The notes beneath the pieces are model-generated. The model was not told where the DNA came from, ran no database searches, and saw only the letters and a list, made by a program, of their open reading frames with translations. A program made the position numbers and the translations under genes. DNA of 32,020 nt from an uncultured Bermanella sp. GTDB lineage: Bacteria > Pseudomonadota > Gammaproteobacteria > Pseudomonadales > Oceanobacteraceae. Below are positions 17,548 to 24,750 of this stretch, one piece after another. How positions within the stretch are numbered: position 1 is the first letter of the stretch; the number at the start of each line of letters is the position of its first letter. The stretch is from NCBI GenBank assembly GCA_913058575.1, contig CAJXRF010000064.1, positions 1 to 32,020 on the forward strand, written 5' to 3'.

Positions 17548-18722
17548 GCTTTAATTTTTCCTTGAACAAAACGCCTTGCGAGGCTGTCTGCCTGCAATAT
17601 GCCTTCGATACTATCCGCTTTATTCACTTCACAGTGATTTAAGGCTGCATCAACCATGTCTGAGATAGCAGTAAAGCTTATTTGTTCCCTAAGGAACGCT
17701 TCTACCGCCACTTCATTGGCTGCATTTAAAATAGTGGCTGCTGTGCCCCCTGCTTCAAAGGCTTGACGTGATAAATTTAAGTTTGGAAATGCTTGATTAT
17801 CTGGGGCTTCAAAATTTAATTGCGCAATGTCGAAGAAGTTTAATGAATCCACTCCCGAATCGATACGCTCAGGCCAAGCCAAGCCATACGCAATGGGTGT
17901 TCTCATGTCGGGATTACCCATTTGCGCCATCACTGAACCATCAATATACTGCACCATGGAATGAATAATAGATTCAGGGTGTACCACCACTTCAACATCA
18001 TTTGGCGGCCGATCAAATAGCCAACAAGCCTCAATTAATTCAAGACCCTTATTCATTAAGCTGGCACTGTCTACGGAGATTTTTTGACCCATGGACCAAT
18101 TTGGGTGCTTAACCGCTTGGGAGGGGGTGACTTGACTGAGTTGATTACGAGAGTAACCACGAAATGGCCCGCCAGAAGCCGTCAGTAGAATCTTACGCAC
18201 CTGCTTTTGTGCTAAGGGATCGCTTTTATAATTAACCGGTAAAGATTGGAAAATTGCATTGTGTTCGCTATCAATGGGCAATAGCGATGCATTGTTATCC
18301 TGAATGGCGTCCATAAATAATTGACCACTCATAACCAATGCTTCTTTATTGGCCAATAAAACTCGCTTACCCGCTTTTGCTGCAGCTAAGGTAGGCAATA
18401 AGCCGGCAGCACCCACAATAGCCGCCATCACCTGGCTAACCTCGGGGTCGCGGGACACGTCGCACAATGCGCCTACGCCAAATAAGACCTCAGTTTTACA
18501 GGCTTGCGTGCGCAATGTATCTTGTAATTTTTTTGCCGCACCCTCACTGCCCATCACCGCATATCGCGGAGTATGGACGATACATAAAGCAGCCATGGCT
18601 TCCACTTGCGTGTGAGCCGTCAATGCAAATACTTGATACTTGCCAGGGTGGCGAGCAATAACATCTAAGGTACTGTTACCGATGGAGCCAGTGGCGCCTA
18701 ATACGGTAATGAATTGACTCAT
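17544..18722 (-). CDS. dxr: 1-deoxy-D-xylulose 5-phosphate reductoisomerase
   Basis: The protein has 392 residues from ATG 18722. A TTG/ATG-type extension to 18737 adds five residues, but the ATGA overlap with the cdsA stop and the homologues' start (M..ITVLG.TGSIG) favour 18722. It converts DXP to MEP with NADPH, the committed step of the MEP isoprenoid pathway, which feeds the undecaprenyl phosphate made by neighbouring uppS. Motifs: [13 protein letters not shown] for [29 protein letters not shown] with metal and substrate residues, [32 protein letters not shown], and [18 protein letters not shown]. Confidence 0.97.
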   Translation of the reverse strand: MSQFITVLGATGSIGNSTLDVIARHPGKYQVFALTAHTQVEAMAALCIVHTPRYAVMGSEGAAKKLQDTLRTQACKTEVLFGVGALCDVSRDPEVSQVMAAIVGAAGLLPTLAAAKAGKRVLLANKEALVMSGQLFMDAIQDNNASLLPIDSEHNAIFQSLPVNYKSDPLAQKQVRKILLTASGGPFRGYSRNQLSQVTPSQAVKHPNWSMGQKISVDSASLMNKGLELIEACWLFDRPPNDVEVVVHPESIIHSMVQYIDGSVMAQMGNPDMRTPIAYGLAWPERIDSGVDSLNFFDIAQLNFEAPDNQAFPNLNLSRQAFEAGGTAATILNAANEVAVEAFLREQISFTAISDMVDAALNHCEVNKADSIEGILQADSLARRFVQGKIKA

Positions 18723-19567
18723 AAACTGATGTTCCAACCCACAATACTTAGTGCTAATGCAAATACCGGCAGAGCCGCCGTCATACTGTCGATTCTATCC
18801 ATCACACCACCGTGACCTGGTAGCAAATTACTGGAATCCTTAATGCCACGATGACGCTTCATCATACTCTCGACTAAATCACCTACCACTGAGACGGCCG
18901 TGACCAGCAATGTAGCAACGAACAAAAGGCTCCATTGTTTAATGGTTAAATCCATATGAATTTTTTCTTGCAGTAAAATACCACCGGCAAAGCCCACTAA
19001 AGTAGTTACTAATACGCCGCCATACACCCCTTCCCATGTTTTACCTGGGCTCACATTGGGTGCCAATTTATGCTTACCAAAAGCACGGCCAGCGAAGTAA
19101 GCACCAACATCTGCCCCCCACACCAACAACATAACAAATATGATTAAGTAACCACTGTAGGGATAGCCTTTAATCTGAACAAAGCCGATCCACATAGGCA
19201 CAAGAATTACCAAGCCCATTAAAAGGCGAACAGGTGTACTGGCCCAAAAGGATGTAAATTTAGGGTGGGTACGCACCAATAAAAATGCCAAAACCCACCA
19301 AGCAAATGCGCCATACAATAATTCAGTGTGCTGCTCTAGCTCTAATGCCCAGAGCAGAAATAAAATACCAGACGTTGCCAATGTGTATACGACTCGGCCT
19401 ACTTTATTGGTAATACCAGACAAGTTGGCCCATTCCCATGCGCCAAGCGCGGTAATGACACCAATAAAAATCATAAATTCGGCAATGGGCAAATAAAAAA
19501 TACCGCCGATCATAATGGGGGCTAAAACCAACCCAGTAAGAATACGTTGCTTAAGCACGTTAAACAT
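18719..19567 (-). CDS. cdsA: Phosphatidate cytidylyltransferase
   Basis: The protein has 282 residues and about seven to eight membrane helices. It makes CDP-diacylglycerol from CTP and phosphatidate at the inner membrane, feeding all phospholipids. The CDS signature sits near the C-terminus: [28 protein letters not shown], with the two acidic metal residues in KD and [35 protein letters not shown] is the other conserved block. ATG 19567 overlaps the uppS end by eight bases; the stop overlaps dxr by four. These overlaps suggest tight coupling of isoprenoid and phospholipid precursor genes. Confidence 0.96.
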   Translation of the reverse strand: MFNVLKQRILTGLVLAPIMIGGIFYLPIAEFMIFIGVITALGAWEWANLSGITNKVGRVVYTLATSGILFLLWALELEQHTELLYGAFAWWVLAFLLVRTHPKFTSFWASTPVRLLMGLVILVPMWIGFVQIKGYPYSGYLIIFVMLLVWGADVGAYFAGRAFGKHKLAPNVSPGKTWEGVYGGVLVTTLVGFAGGILLQEKIHMDLTIKQWSLLFVATLLVTAVSVVGDLVESMMKRHRGIKDSSNLLPGHGGVMDRIDSMTAALPVFALALSIVGWNISL

Positions 19568-20309
19568 CTTCCTTCAATTGTTCATCTGTGCGTCCAAAGC
19601 GACGCGTGCGGCTATTATATTGTTCTAGTGCCGACCAGAAGTGTGTTTCATTAAAATCAGGCCAAAGGGCATCGCTAAAAACCAATTCCGCGTACGCAAA
19701 TTGCCATAACATAAAGTTACTAATGCGCAGCTCACCGCCAGTGCGAATACATAGGTCAGGCTCAGGGAATTCGCTTAAGCAGGTATAACGGGAAAATAAA
19801 TTCTCGTCAATTTCTTCAGGATTTATTTTGCCCTCTTTCACTTCTCGGGCAATACATTTAGCAGCATGGCTCATGTCCCAGCGCCCACCATAATTGGCGG
19901 CAATCACTAGGGTTAAACCGGTATTTTTTTCGGTTAAATCTTGAGCGATGTGTATATGCTCTTGTAAAGTATCACTGAAAGCGGAGACATCCCCCATAAT
20001 TAACAGGCGAATATTGTGCTTATGGAGCTTCTTCACTTCCTTTTGCAGCGCTCTTAAAAACAACTGCATCAAGGCATTAACCTCTTGCTCTGGTCGCTTC
20101 CAGTTCTCACTTGAGAAAGCAAATAAGGTTAGAACTTCCACTTCTAAACGGGCAGCTTGCTCAATCACACTGCGCACAGCCTTAACCCCAGCTTTATGGC
20201 CAGCAACACCAGGTAAGTGGCGACGTTTTGCCCAACGATTATTACCGTCCATTACAACGGCCACATGACGAGGGATTGTTTCAAACTCTGGCGCTTTATT
20301 TTGCGTCAT
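19560..20309 (-). CDS. uppS: Undecaprenyl diphosphate synthase
   Basis: The protein has 249 residues (E. coli 253). It adds eight isopentenyl units in cis to farnesyl diphosphate, giving the lipid carrier for peptidoglycan and O-antigen. HVAVVMDGNNRWAKRRHLPGVAGHKAG carries the catalytic Asp and the diphosphate-binding Asn/Arg. TLFAFSSENWKRP, AANYGGRWDM and CIRTGGELRISNFMLWQFAYAEL are the remaining conserved regions. It is 64 bases downstream of frr and overlaps cdsA by eight bases. Confidence 0.97.
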   Translation of the reverse strand: MTQNKAPEFETIPRHVAVVMDGNNRWAKRRHLPGVAGHKAGVKAVRSVIEQAARLEVEVLTLFAFSSENWKRPEQEVNALMQLFLRALQKEVKKLHKHNIRLLIMGDVSAFSDTLQEHIHIAQDLTEKNTGLTLVIAANYGGRWDMSHAAKCIAREVKEGKINPEEIDENLFSRYTCLSEFPEPDLCIRTGGELRISNFMLWQFAYAELVFSDALWPDFNETHFWSALEQYNSRTRRFGRTDEQLKEDV

Positions 20310-20317
20310 TCTTTCAA

Positions 20318-20352
20318 CCTAAAAATGAAGCCGCACAAGTTTCACCTGTGCG
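20318..20352 (-). terminator. Hairpin between frr and uppS
   Basis: CGCACAAG (20332-20339) and CCTGTGCG (20345-20352) form an 8-bp stem with one mismatch, about 22 bases after the frr stop on the minus strand, followed by GCTTCATTTTTAGG. It is likely a partial terminator or a processing/stability hairpin, because uppS and cdsA need read-through or a local promoter. Confidence 0.45.
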
Positions 20353-20373
20353 ACACTACTTCATTATGAATAA

Positions 20374-20931
20374 TTAAACCTTCATTAGGTCTTTTTCTTT
20401 TTCAGCCAGCAATGATTCGATCTCAGCAATCATCTTGTTGGTTAGTTGCTGAATTTGCTCCTCACCTTTACGCTCTTCATCTTCACTAATTTCTTTTTCT
20501 TTTAGCAATTCTTTGATATCACTATTGGCATCTCGACGAGCATTTCGAACCGACACACGGCCTTTTTCAGCTTCGTTACGAGCCACTTTTATGAAATCTT
20601 TACGAGTTTCTTCAGTAAGCATAGGCATAGCCAAACGAATCGTATCGCCTGATGTTGCAGGGTTAATACCTAGGTCACTTTTCATAATGGCTTTTTCAAT
20701 CACCGGTACAAGGTGCTTTTCCCATGGGTTAAGCGCCAACGTTCGACCGTCCTCAACCACAATATTAGCTACCTGAGACAATTGAGTGGCAGTACCGTAA
20801 TAATCAATCGTAATGCCTTCCAAAATAGCTGGACTAGCACGACCAGTACGTACTTTTTTAAACGCGTTAACCAAAGCCGCTAAGCTTTTATTCATGCGTT
20901 CTTGAGCATCTTTTTGAATTTCATTAATCAT
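20374..20931 (-). CDS. frr: Ribosome recycling factor
   Basis: The protein has 185 residues, the standard length. With EF-G it splits the post-termination ribosome. Domain I is the three-helix bundle: [20 protein letters not shown] at the start and the C-terminal helix [29 protein letters not shown]. Domain II is the middle beta part (about 30-105). [20 protein letters not shown] and [29 protein letters not shown](A/I)RRDAN are family blocks. ATG overlaps the pyrH stop within ATGATTAA (eight bases), giving the conserved tsf-pyrH-frr order with coupling. Confidence 0.97.
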   Translation of the reverse strand: MINEIQKDAQERMNKSLAALVNAFKKVRTGRASPAILEGITIDYYGTATQLSQVANIVVEDGRTLALNPWEKHLVPVIEKAIMKSDLGINPATSGDTIRLAMPMLTEETRKDFIKVARNEAEKGRVSVRNARRDANSDIKELLKEKEISEDEERKGEEQIQQLTNKMIAEIESLLAEKEKDLMKV

Positions 20932-21673
20932 TTTCTAATTCTCCATTCGAAATCAACGTGCCTTCATCTGCGCCAATCATGATTTGAGCCATGATTCCTG
21001 GGGTGATCATATTAAAGACACGCAAAGGCATATCGTGATCACGGGCAAGACAAAATGCTGTTAAATCCATTACACCTAGTTGACGCTCGATTACTTCGCT
21101 ATAACTAAGGTTGTCATATTTTACCGCATCGGGGTTTTTCTTAGGATCTGAATCATAAACGCCATCAACATTGGTGGCTTTAAGAACAATATCCGCACCA
21201 ATTTCAATACCACGTAAACAAGCCGCTGAGTCAGTAGTAAAAAATGGGTTACCAGTACCCGCCGAGAAAATCACCACATCACCACCGTCTAAATGACGAC
21301 TAGCACGACGACGATCATAATGTTCCACAATGCCACTCATAGGTATGGCAGACATCACTCGGCATTTAATGTTGTTTCGCTCTAACGCATCACGCATGGC
21401 CAAGGCATTCATTACAGTCGCCAACATGCCCATGTGATCGCCAGTGACTCGGTCTAGACCGGCAGCACTTAATTCAGCACCTCGGAACAGGTTACCGCCG
21501 CCTATTACCAAGCCAACTTGAACACCAATCCCCACCAACTGCCCAATTTCTAGCGCCATTTGTCCCAGCACTTTAGGGTCAATCCCGAACTGCTGCTCAC
21601 CTTGAAGCGCTTCGCCACTTAACTTCAATAAAATGCGTTTGTATTTTGGGCTACGATTTTCTGCCGGGGGCAT
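20924..21673 (-). CDS. pyrH: UMP kinase
   Basis: The protein has 249 residues (E. coli 241). It phosphorylates UMP to UDP and belongs to the amino-acid kinase fold, not the NMP kinase fold. [21 protein letters not shown] is the phosphate-binding start; [81 protein letters not shown] and the GTLI end are conserved. The first eight residues (MPPAENRS) are an unconserved extension. Upstream are a TATAAG (-10-like, 21709-21714 on this strand) and an inverted repeat TGTTTGC/GCAAACA at 21717-21736, so a local promoter is possible. Confidence 0.97.
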   Translation of the reverse strand: MPPAENRSPKYKRILLKLSGEALQGEQQFGIDPKVLGQMALEIGQLVGIGVQVGLVIGGGNLFRGAELSAAGLDRVTGDHMGMLATVMNALAMRDALERNNIKCRVMSAIPMSGIVEHYDRRRASRHLDGGDVVIFSAGTGNPFFTTDSAACLRGIEIGADIVLKATNVDGVYDSDPKKNPDAVKYDNLSYSEVIERQLGVMDLTAFCLARDHDMPLRVFNMITPGIMAQIMIGADEGTLISNGELEND

Positions 21674-21716
21674 AGTTCACCTCTGTATTTGCAATAACTT
21701 AACTTGGACTTATATG

Positions 21717-21736
21717 TGTTTGCCGTAATGCAAACA
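21717..21736 (-). repeat. Inverted repeat upstream of pyrH
   Basis: TGTTTGC (21717-21723) and GCAAACA (21730-21736) are perfect 7-bp arms separated by six bases, directly next to a TATAAG at 21709-21714 (minus strand) and about 45 bases before the pyrH start. It could be an operator or a leader hairpin; the GCAAAC half resembles LacI/PurR-type half-sites, but the six-base spacer does not fit that family. Confidence 0.35.
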
Positions 21737-21819
21737 TGATTAAAGCCAAGCCTTTTCACTGCAAAACCCCAGCCTGAAATGATCAAAATCTATTCAGTAA
21801 CTAGGGTTTTTTATATACA

Positions 21820-21851
21820 AATGCCGAGCAAGGAAAACCCAGCTCGGCATT
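21820..21851 (-). terminator. Hairpin downstream of tsf
   Basis: AATGCCGAGC (21820-21829) and GCTCGGCATT (21842-21851) are perfect 10-bp arms with a 12-base loop, 18 bases after the tsf stop. On the minus strand only a broken T-run (TGTATATAAAAAA) follows, so it is a strong hairpin with uncertain termination, possibly allowing partial read-through into pyrH. Confidence 0.6.
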
Positions 21852-21869
21852 AAGCAAACTACAAGGGTA

Positions 21870-22718
21870 TTAGCCTTTTAGCTGTGCTGCAACTTCTGCG
21901 GCAAAGTCAGCTTCTTCAACTTCAATGCCTTCACCTACTTCTAGACGAACAAAGCTAACAATTTCTGCACCAGCGGCTTTCGCTAGCTTGCCAACTGTTT
22001 GCTCTGGGTCTTTAACAAATGGCTGGTCTAAAAGGCTGTGCTCTTTTAGGAATTTGTTAATACGTCCACCCATCATTTTCTCAACGATTTCATCAGGCTT
22101 ACCAGCCATATCTGGTTGAGCTTTAATGATGGCTTTTTCAGCGTTAACCATTTCTTCAGGCATGTCGGCTTGAGCGACAACGCGAGGATTAACAGCCGTT
22201 ACGTGCATGGCAATTTCTTTTGCCAATTCAACGTCGCCGCCTTTCAATACAACCAAAGCACCAATACGTAAATTAGAATGCACGTATGAAGCGACTACGT
22301 CACCTTCGGCAAGCTCTGCACGACGAGGAGAAATATTTTCACCGATTTTTTGAACCAATGCTTCACGATCAGAATCAAGAAGACCCGCTACGTCAGTAGA
22401 TTTTGCTTCAAATGCAGCATTCGCCACATTGCTTGCGAAAGCAAGGAAACCTTCGTTTTTGGCAGCAAAGTCAGTTTCAGAGTTAACTTCTACAATAATT
22501 GCAGACTTGTTATCGTCAGAAGCTTTAACCACTACGATGCCTTCAGCAGCAGTACGACCTGCTTTCTTAGCCGCTTTTAGGCCAGAGTTCTTACGTAGCT
22601 CTTCAATCGCTGCGTCGATATCACCGTCAGACTCTTTAAGTGCTTTTTTGCACTCCATCATGCCAAGACCGGTGCGCTCGCGTAATTCTTTAACGGATGC
22701 TGCAGAAAATGATGCCAT
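21870..22718 (-). CDS. tsf: Elongation factor Ts
   Basis: The protein has 282 residues from ATG 22718. GTG 22727 would add MEK, but AGGTGG there is the ribosome-binding site. EF-Ts recharges EF-Tu by displacing GDP. The N-terminal UBA-like domain (about 1-50; [22 protein letters not shown]) is followed by the core with the TDFAAKN motif (in [15 protein letters not shown]), which inserts into EF-Tu, and by the dimerisation region. Normal length. It follows rpsB after a strong hairpin with a T-run at 22756-22780, as in the classic rpsB-tsf operon. Confidence 0.97.
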   Translation of the reverse strand: MASFSAASVKELRERTGLGMMECKKALKESDGDIDAAIEELRKNSGLKAAKKAGRTAAEGIVVVKASDDNKSAIIVEVNSETDFAAKNEGFLAFASNVANAAFEAKSTDVAGLLDSDREALVQKIGENISPRRAELAEGDVVASYVHSNLRIGALVVLKGGDVELAKEIAMHVTAVNPRVVAQADMPEEMVNAEKAIIKAQPDMAGKPDEIVEKMMGGRINKFLKEHSLLDQPFVKDPEQTVGKLAKAAGAEIVSFVRLEVGEGIEVEEADFAAEVAAQLKG

Positions 22719-22755
22719 TTTTTCCACCTAAAAATGTAAATTAAATTCAATCTTT

Positions 22756-22780
22756 AAAAAAAGGGGGCAAGCCCCCTTTC
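22756..22780 (-). terminator. Terminator/attenuator between rpsB and tsf
   Basis: On the minus strand GAAAGGGGGC, a two-base TT turn, then GCCCCC followed by seven T. The GC-rich six-base core plus the T-run is a canonical intrinsic terminator. Because tsf follows with no visible promoter, it probably works partially, letting more S2 than EF-Ts message accumulate. Confidence 0.75.
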
Positions 22781-22823
22781 TTATAAAACAACCAAGTCAC
22801 CCCTGTATTAAGGGCAAGTACAA

Positions 22824-23579
22824 TTACTCGGCAGCTTTTTCTTCTGCAACTGCTTCAACAGCCACTTCAGCTTTAGGGGCTTCAACTGGAGCATTACTTT
22901 CAGTGTTACCTTCAATACACGCATCCGCTACAGCAGAAGTGAAGATTTCGATTGCACGAATCGCATCGTCGTTACCAGGGATAACGTAATCAACACCATC
23001 TGGGTTGCTGTTAGTATCAACGATACCAATAACTGGGATACCCAACTTGTTAGCTTCTTGAATAGCAATACGCTCGTGATCTACGTCGATAACAAAGATA
23101 GCGTCTGGAAGACCACCCATTTCTTTAATACCACCGATAGAACGTTCAAGCTTGTCCATTTCGCGAGTACGCATTAACGCTTCTTTTTTGGTCAACTGAT
23201 CAAAAGTACCGTCTTTCTTTTGCGCTTCGATGTCACGTAGACGCTTGATAGACTGACGAATAGTCTTGTAGTTGGTCAACATGCCACCCAACCAACGGTG
23301 TGCCACGAAAGGCATACCAGCACGAGCAGCTTCAGTTAGAATAACTTTAGAAGCAGCACGCTTAGTACCAACAAACAATACTTTATTGTTTTTAGCCGTC
23401 ATGCCTTTAACGATGTTTAGCGCTTCGTTAAATGCAGGAACAGTGTGCTCAAGGTTGATTATATGGATTTTGTTACGAGCGCCAAAAATGTATTGATCCA
23501 TCTTTGGGTTCCAGTAGCGAGTCTGGTGACCAAAGTGAACGCCTGCTTTAAGCAGGTCACGCATAGATACTTGTGCCAT
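22824..23579 (-). CDS. rpsB: 30S ribosomal protein S2
   Basis: The protein has 251 residues from ATG 23579; the reading frame continues upstream to 23642, but AGGAATTAAGACAC before ATG 23579 and the homologues' start ([19 protein letters not shown]) decide the start. S2 binds 16S rRNA at the head-body junction and recruits S1. [46 protein letters not shown] and [26 protein letters not shown] are all conserved. The C-terminal 30 residues are an Ala/Glu-rich low-complexity tail, common in this group. Expression is likely from the extended -10 promoter at 23774-23782, with a leader of about 190 bases. Confidence 0.98.
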   Translation of the reverse strand: MAQVSMRDLLKAGVHFGHQTRYWNPKMDQYIFGARNKIHIINLEHTVPAFNEALNIVKGMTAKNNKVLFVGTKRAASKVILTEAARAGMPFVAHRWLGGMLTNYKTIRQSIKRLRDIEAQKKDGTFDQLTKKEALMRTREMDKLERSIGGIKEMGGLPDAIFVIDVDHERIAIQEANKLGIPVIGIVDTNSNPDGVDYVIPGNDDAIRAIEIFTSAVADACIEGNTESNAPVEAPKAEVAVEAVAEEKAAE

Positions 23580-23767
23580 GTGTCTTAATTCCTGTTGTTT
23601 AGGGTTAGGCCTCCATACATCCCACTGTCCAATTCTTAACACTCTATTAGCCTGTCTATTACGACAAATCTAAGTCAACAAGTATCCAGAACACCCAGAA
23701 TAGTGTGTCGATGTATGTGCGGATTAATGTATTATTTAGCCAATATTGACGAAGAGTTAATATTGGC
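23580..23767 (-). promoter_or_regulatory. rpsB 5' leader (candidate S2 autoregulatory leader) with a 5' hairpin
   Basis: If transcription starts near 23767, as predicted from the -10 box, the rpsB mRNA has a leader of about 190 bases. It would begin with a perfect 9-bp hairpin: GCCAATATT (minus-strand sense, from 23767) pairing with AATATTGGC (23739-23747), loop 11 bases. In E. coli S2 represses rpsB-tsf through a leader of similar length, so this is the expected place for such control. The rest of the leader holds no other clear motif that I can see. Confidence 0.5.
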
Positions 23768-23782
23768 GCGCGCTTTATACCA
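23765..23782 (-). promoter_or_regulatory. rpsB promoter: extended -10 with GC-rich discriminator
   Basis: On the minus strand TGG-TATAAA (23782-23774) is an extended -10 box, followed directly by GCGCGCGCC (23773-23765), a GC-rich discriminator as in growth-rate and stringently controlled ribosomal promoters. The -35 at 17 bases (TCCCTA) is poor, which an extended -10 can tolerate. Confidence 0.6.
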
Positions 23783-23894
23783 TATTTAACTAGCAATAGG
23801 GAAGAAAAGTCTCGAGTGACAATGGGCACTCTTTCCTTATATTTAGACTTTAAACCCTCCTAGCCTCTACAATTCTAGCCAATAACGCATTTTA

Positions 23895-23923
23895 TTCATC
23901 TATTGCGAAGTTATGGGTATAAT
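23895..23923 (+). promoter_or_regulatory. map: map promoter
   Basis: A perfect TATAAT at 23918-23923, with TTCATC 17 bases upstream (23895-23900, three of six matches to the -35 box). The predicted start near 23930 leaves about 30 bases to the map ATG. It diverges from the rpsB promoter, with about 140 bases between the two -10 boxes. Confidence 0.55.
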
Positions 23924-23959
23924 AGCCGGCTTTACATATTCAAAGTGAACCTTTACGCC

Positions 23960-24748
23960 ATGGCTGCGACCATCAAGACCCCTGAAGAAATCGAAAAAAT
24001 GCGTATTGCCGGCCGTTTGGCCGCCGAAGTATTAGAAATGATTGGTGAATATGTGAAGCCAGGCGTAAGCACTGGTGAAATAAACCGTATTTGCCATGAT
24101 TATATTGTTGATGTTCAAAAAGCCATACCTGCCCCTTTAAACTACGGTAATCCACCTTTTCCTAAGTCTATTTGCACCTCAGTGAATCATGTTATCTGCC
24201 ACGGTATTCCAAGTGACGATAAGATTCTAAAGAAAGGCGATAGCGTGAATATTGATGTCACCGTCATTAAAGATGGCTATCACGGCGATACCAGTAAGAT
24301 GTTTTTCGCAGGAGAAGCGAAACCGGCCGATCTTCGCTTGGCACAAATCACCCAAGAATGCATGTATAAAGGCATGGCATTGGTTAAACCAGGCACTCAA
24401 CTAGGCGACATTGGTAGCGTGATCCAAAAGCATGCTGAAGCCAATTATTATTCCGTGGTTCGTGAATATTGCGGCCATGGCATTGGGGCGGTATTCCACG
24501 AAGAGCCACAAGTAATGCACTTTGGTCGCCCCGGTACGGGCATGGCATTAAAAGAAGGCATGTGTTTTACCATTGAACCTATGATCAACCAAGGTAAGCC
24601 ACAATCTAAACTGCTAAACGATCATTGGACGGTGGTCACTAAAGACCGGAAGTTAAGCGCTCAATGGGAACACACTATATTAGTCACCAGTGATGGATTT
24701 GAAGTATTAACTCGCCGAGGTGAAGAAGTTTTTCCTTGGGAGCAATAA
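23960..24748 (+). CDS. map: Methionine aminopeptidase type I
   Basis: The protein has 262 residues from ATG 23960; an in-frame extension to 23903 overlaps the promoter and is rejected. It removes the initiator methionine. Family blocks: IKTPEEIEKMRIAGRLAAEVLEM, ICTSVNHVICHGIP, NIDVTVIKDGYHGDTSKMF (two metal Asp), YCGHGIGAVFHEEPQVMHFG (metal and substrate His), FTIEPMIN and QWEHTILVT (metal Glu residues). It lies divergent from rpsB, as in most gammaproteobacteria, and two bases before glnD, so the two are co-transcribed. Confidence 0.97.
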   Translation: MAATIKTPEEIEKMRIAGRLAAEVLEMIGEYVKPGVSTGEINRICHDYIVDVQKAIPAPLNYGNPPFPKSICTSVNHVICHGIPSDDKILKKGDSVNIDVTVIKDGYHGDTSKMFFAGEAKPADLRLAQITQECMYKGMALVKPGTQLGDIGSVIQKHAEANYYSVVREYCGHGIGAVFHEEPQVMHFGRPGTGMALKEGMCFTIEPMINQGKPQSKLLNDHWTVVTKDRKLSAQWEHTILVTSDGFEVLTRRGEEVFPWEQ

Positions 24749-24750
24749 AC

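Noticed and set aside
19948-20268. 106-residue plus-strand frame inside uppS
   Set aside because: It lies wholly antisense to a well-conserved essential gene, has Cys/Ser/Leu-rich shadow-like composition, and has no ribosome-binding site.
22350-22731. Plus-strand frames antisense to tsf
   Set aside because: Shadows of the strongly conserved EF-Ts coding sequence.
23580-23642. Longer rpsB start giving 21 extra residues
   Set aside because: The extension is not like any S2 protein, and a good ribosome-binding site precedes ATG 23579.
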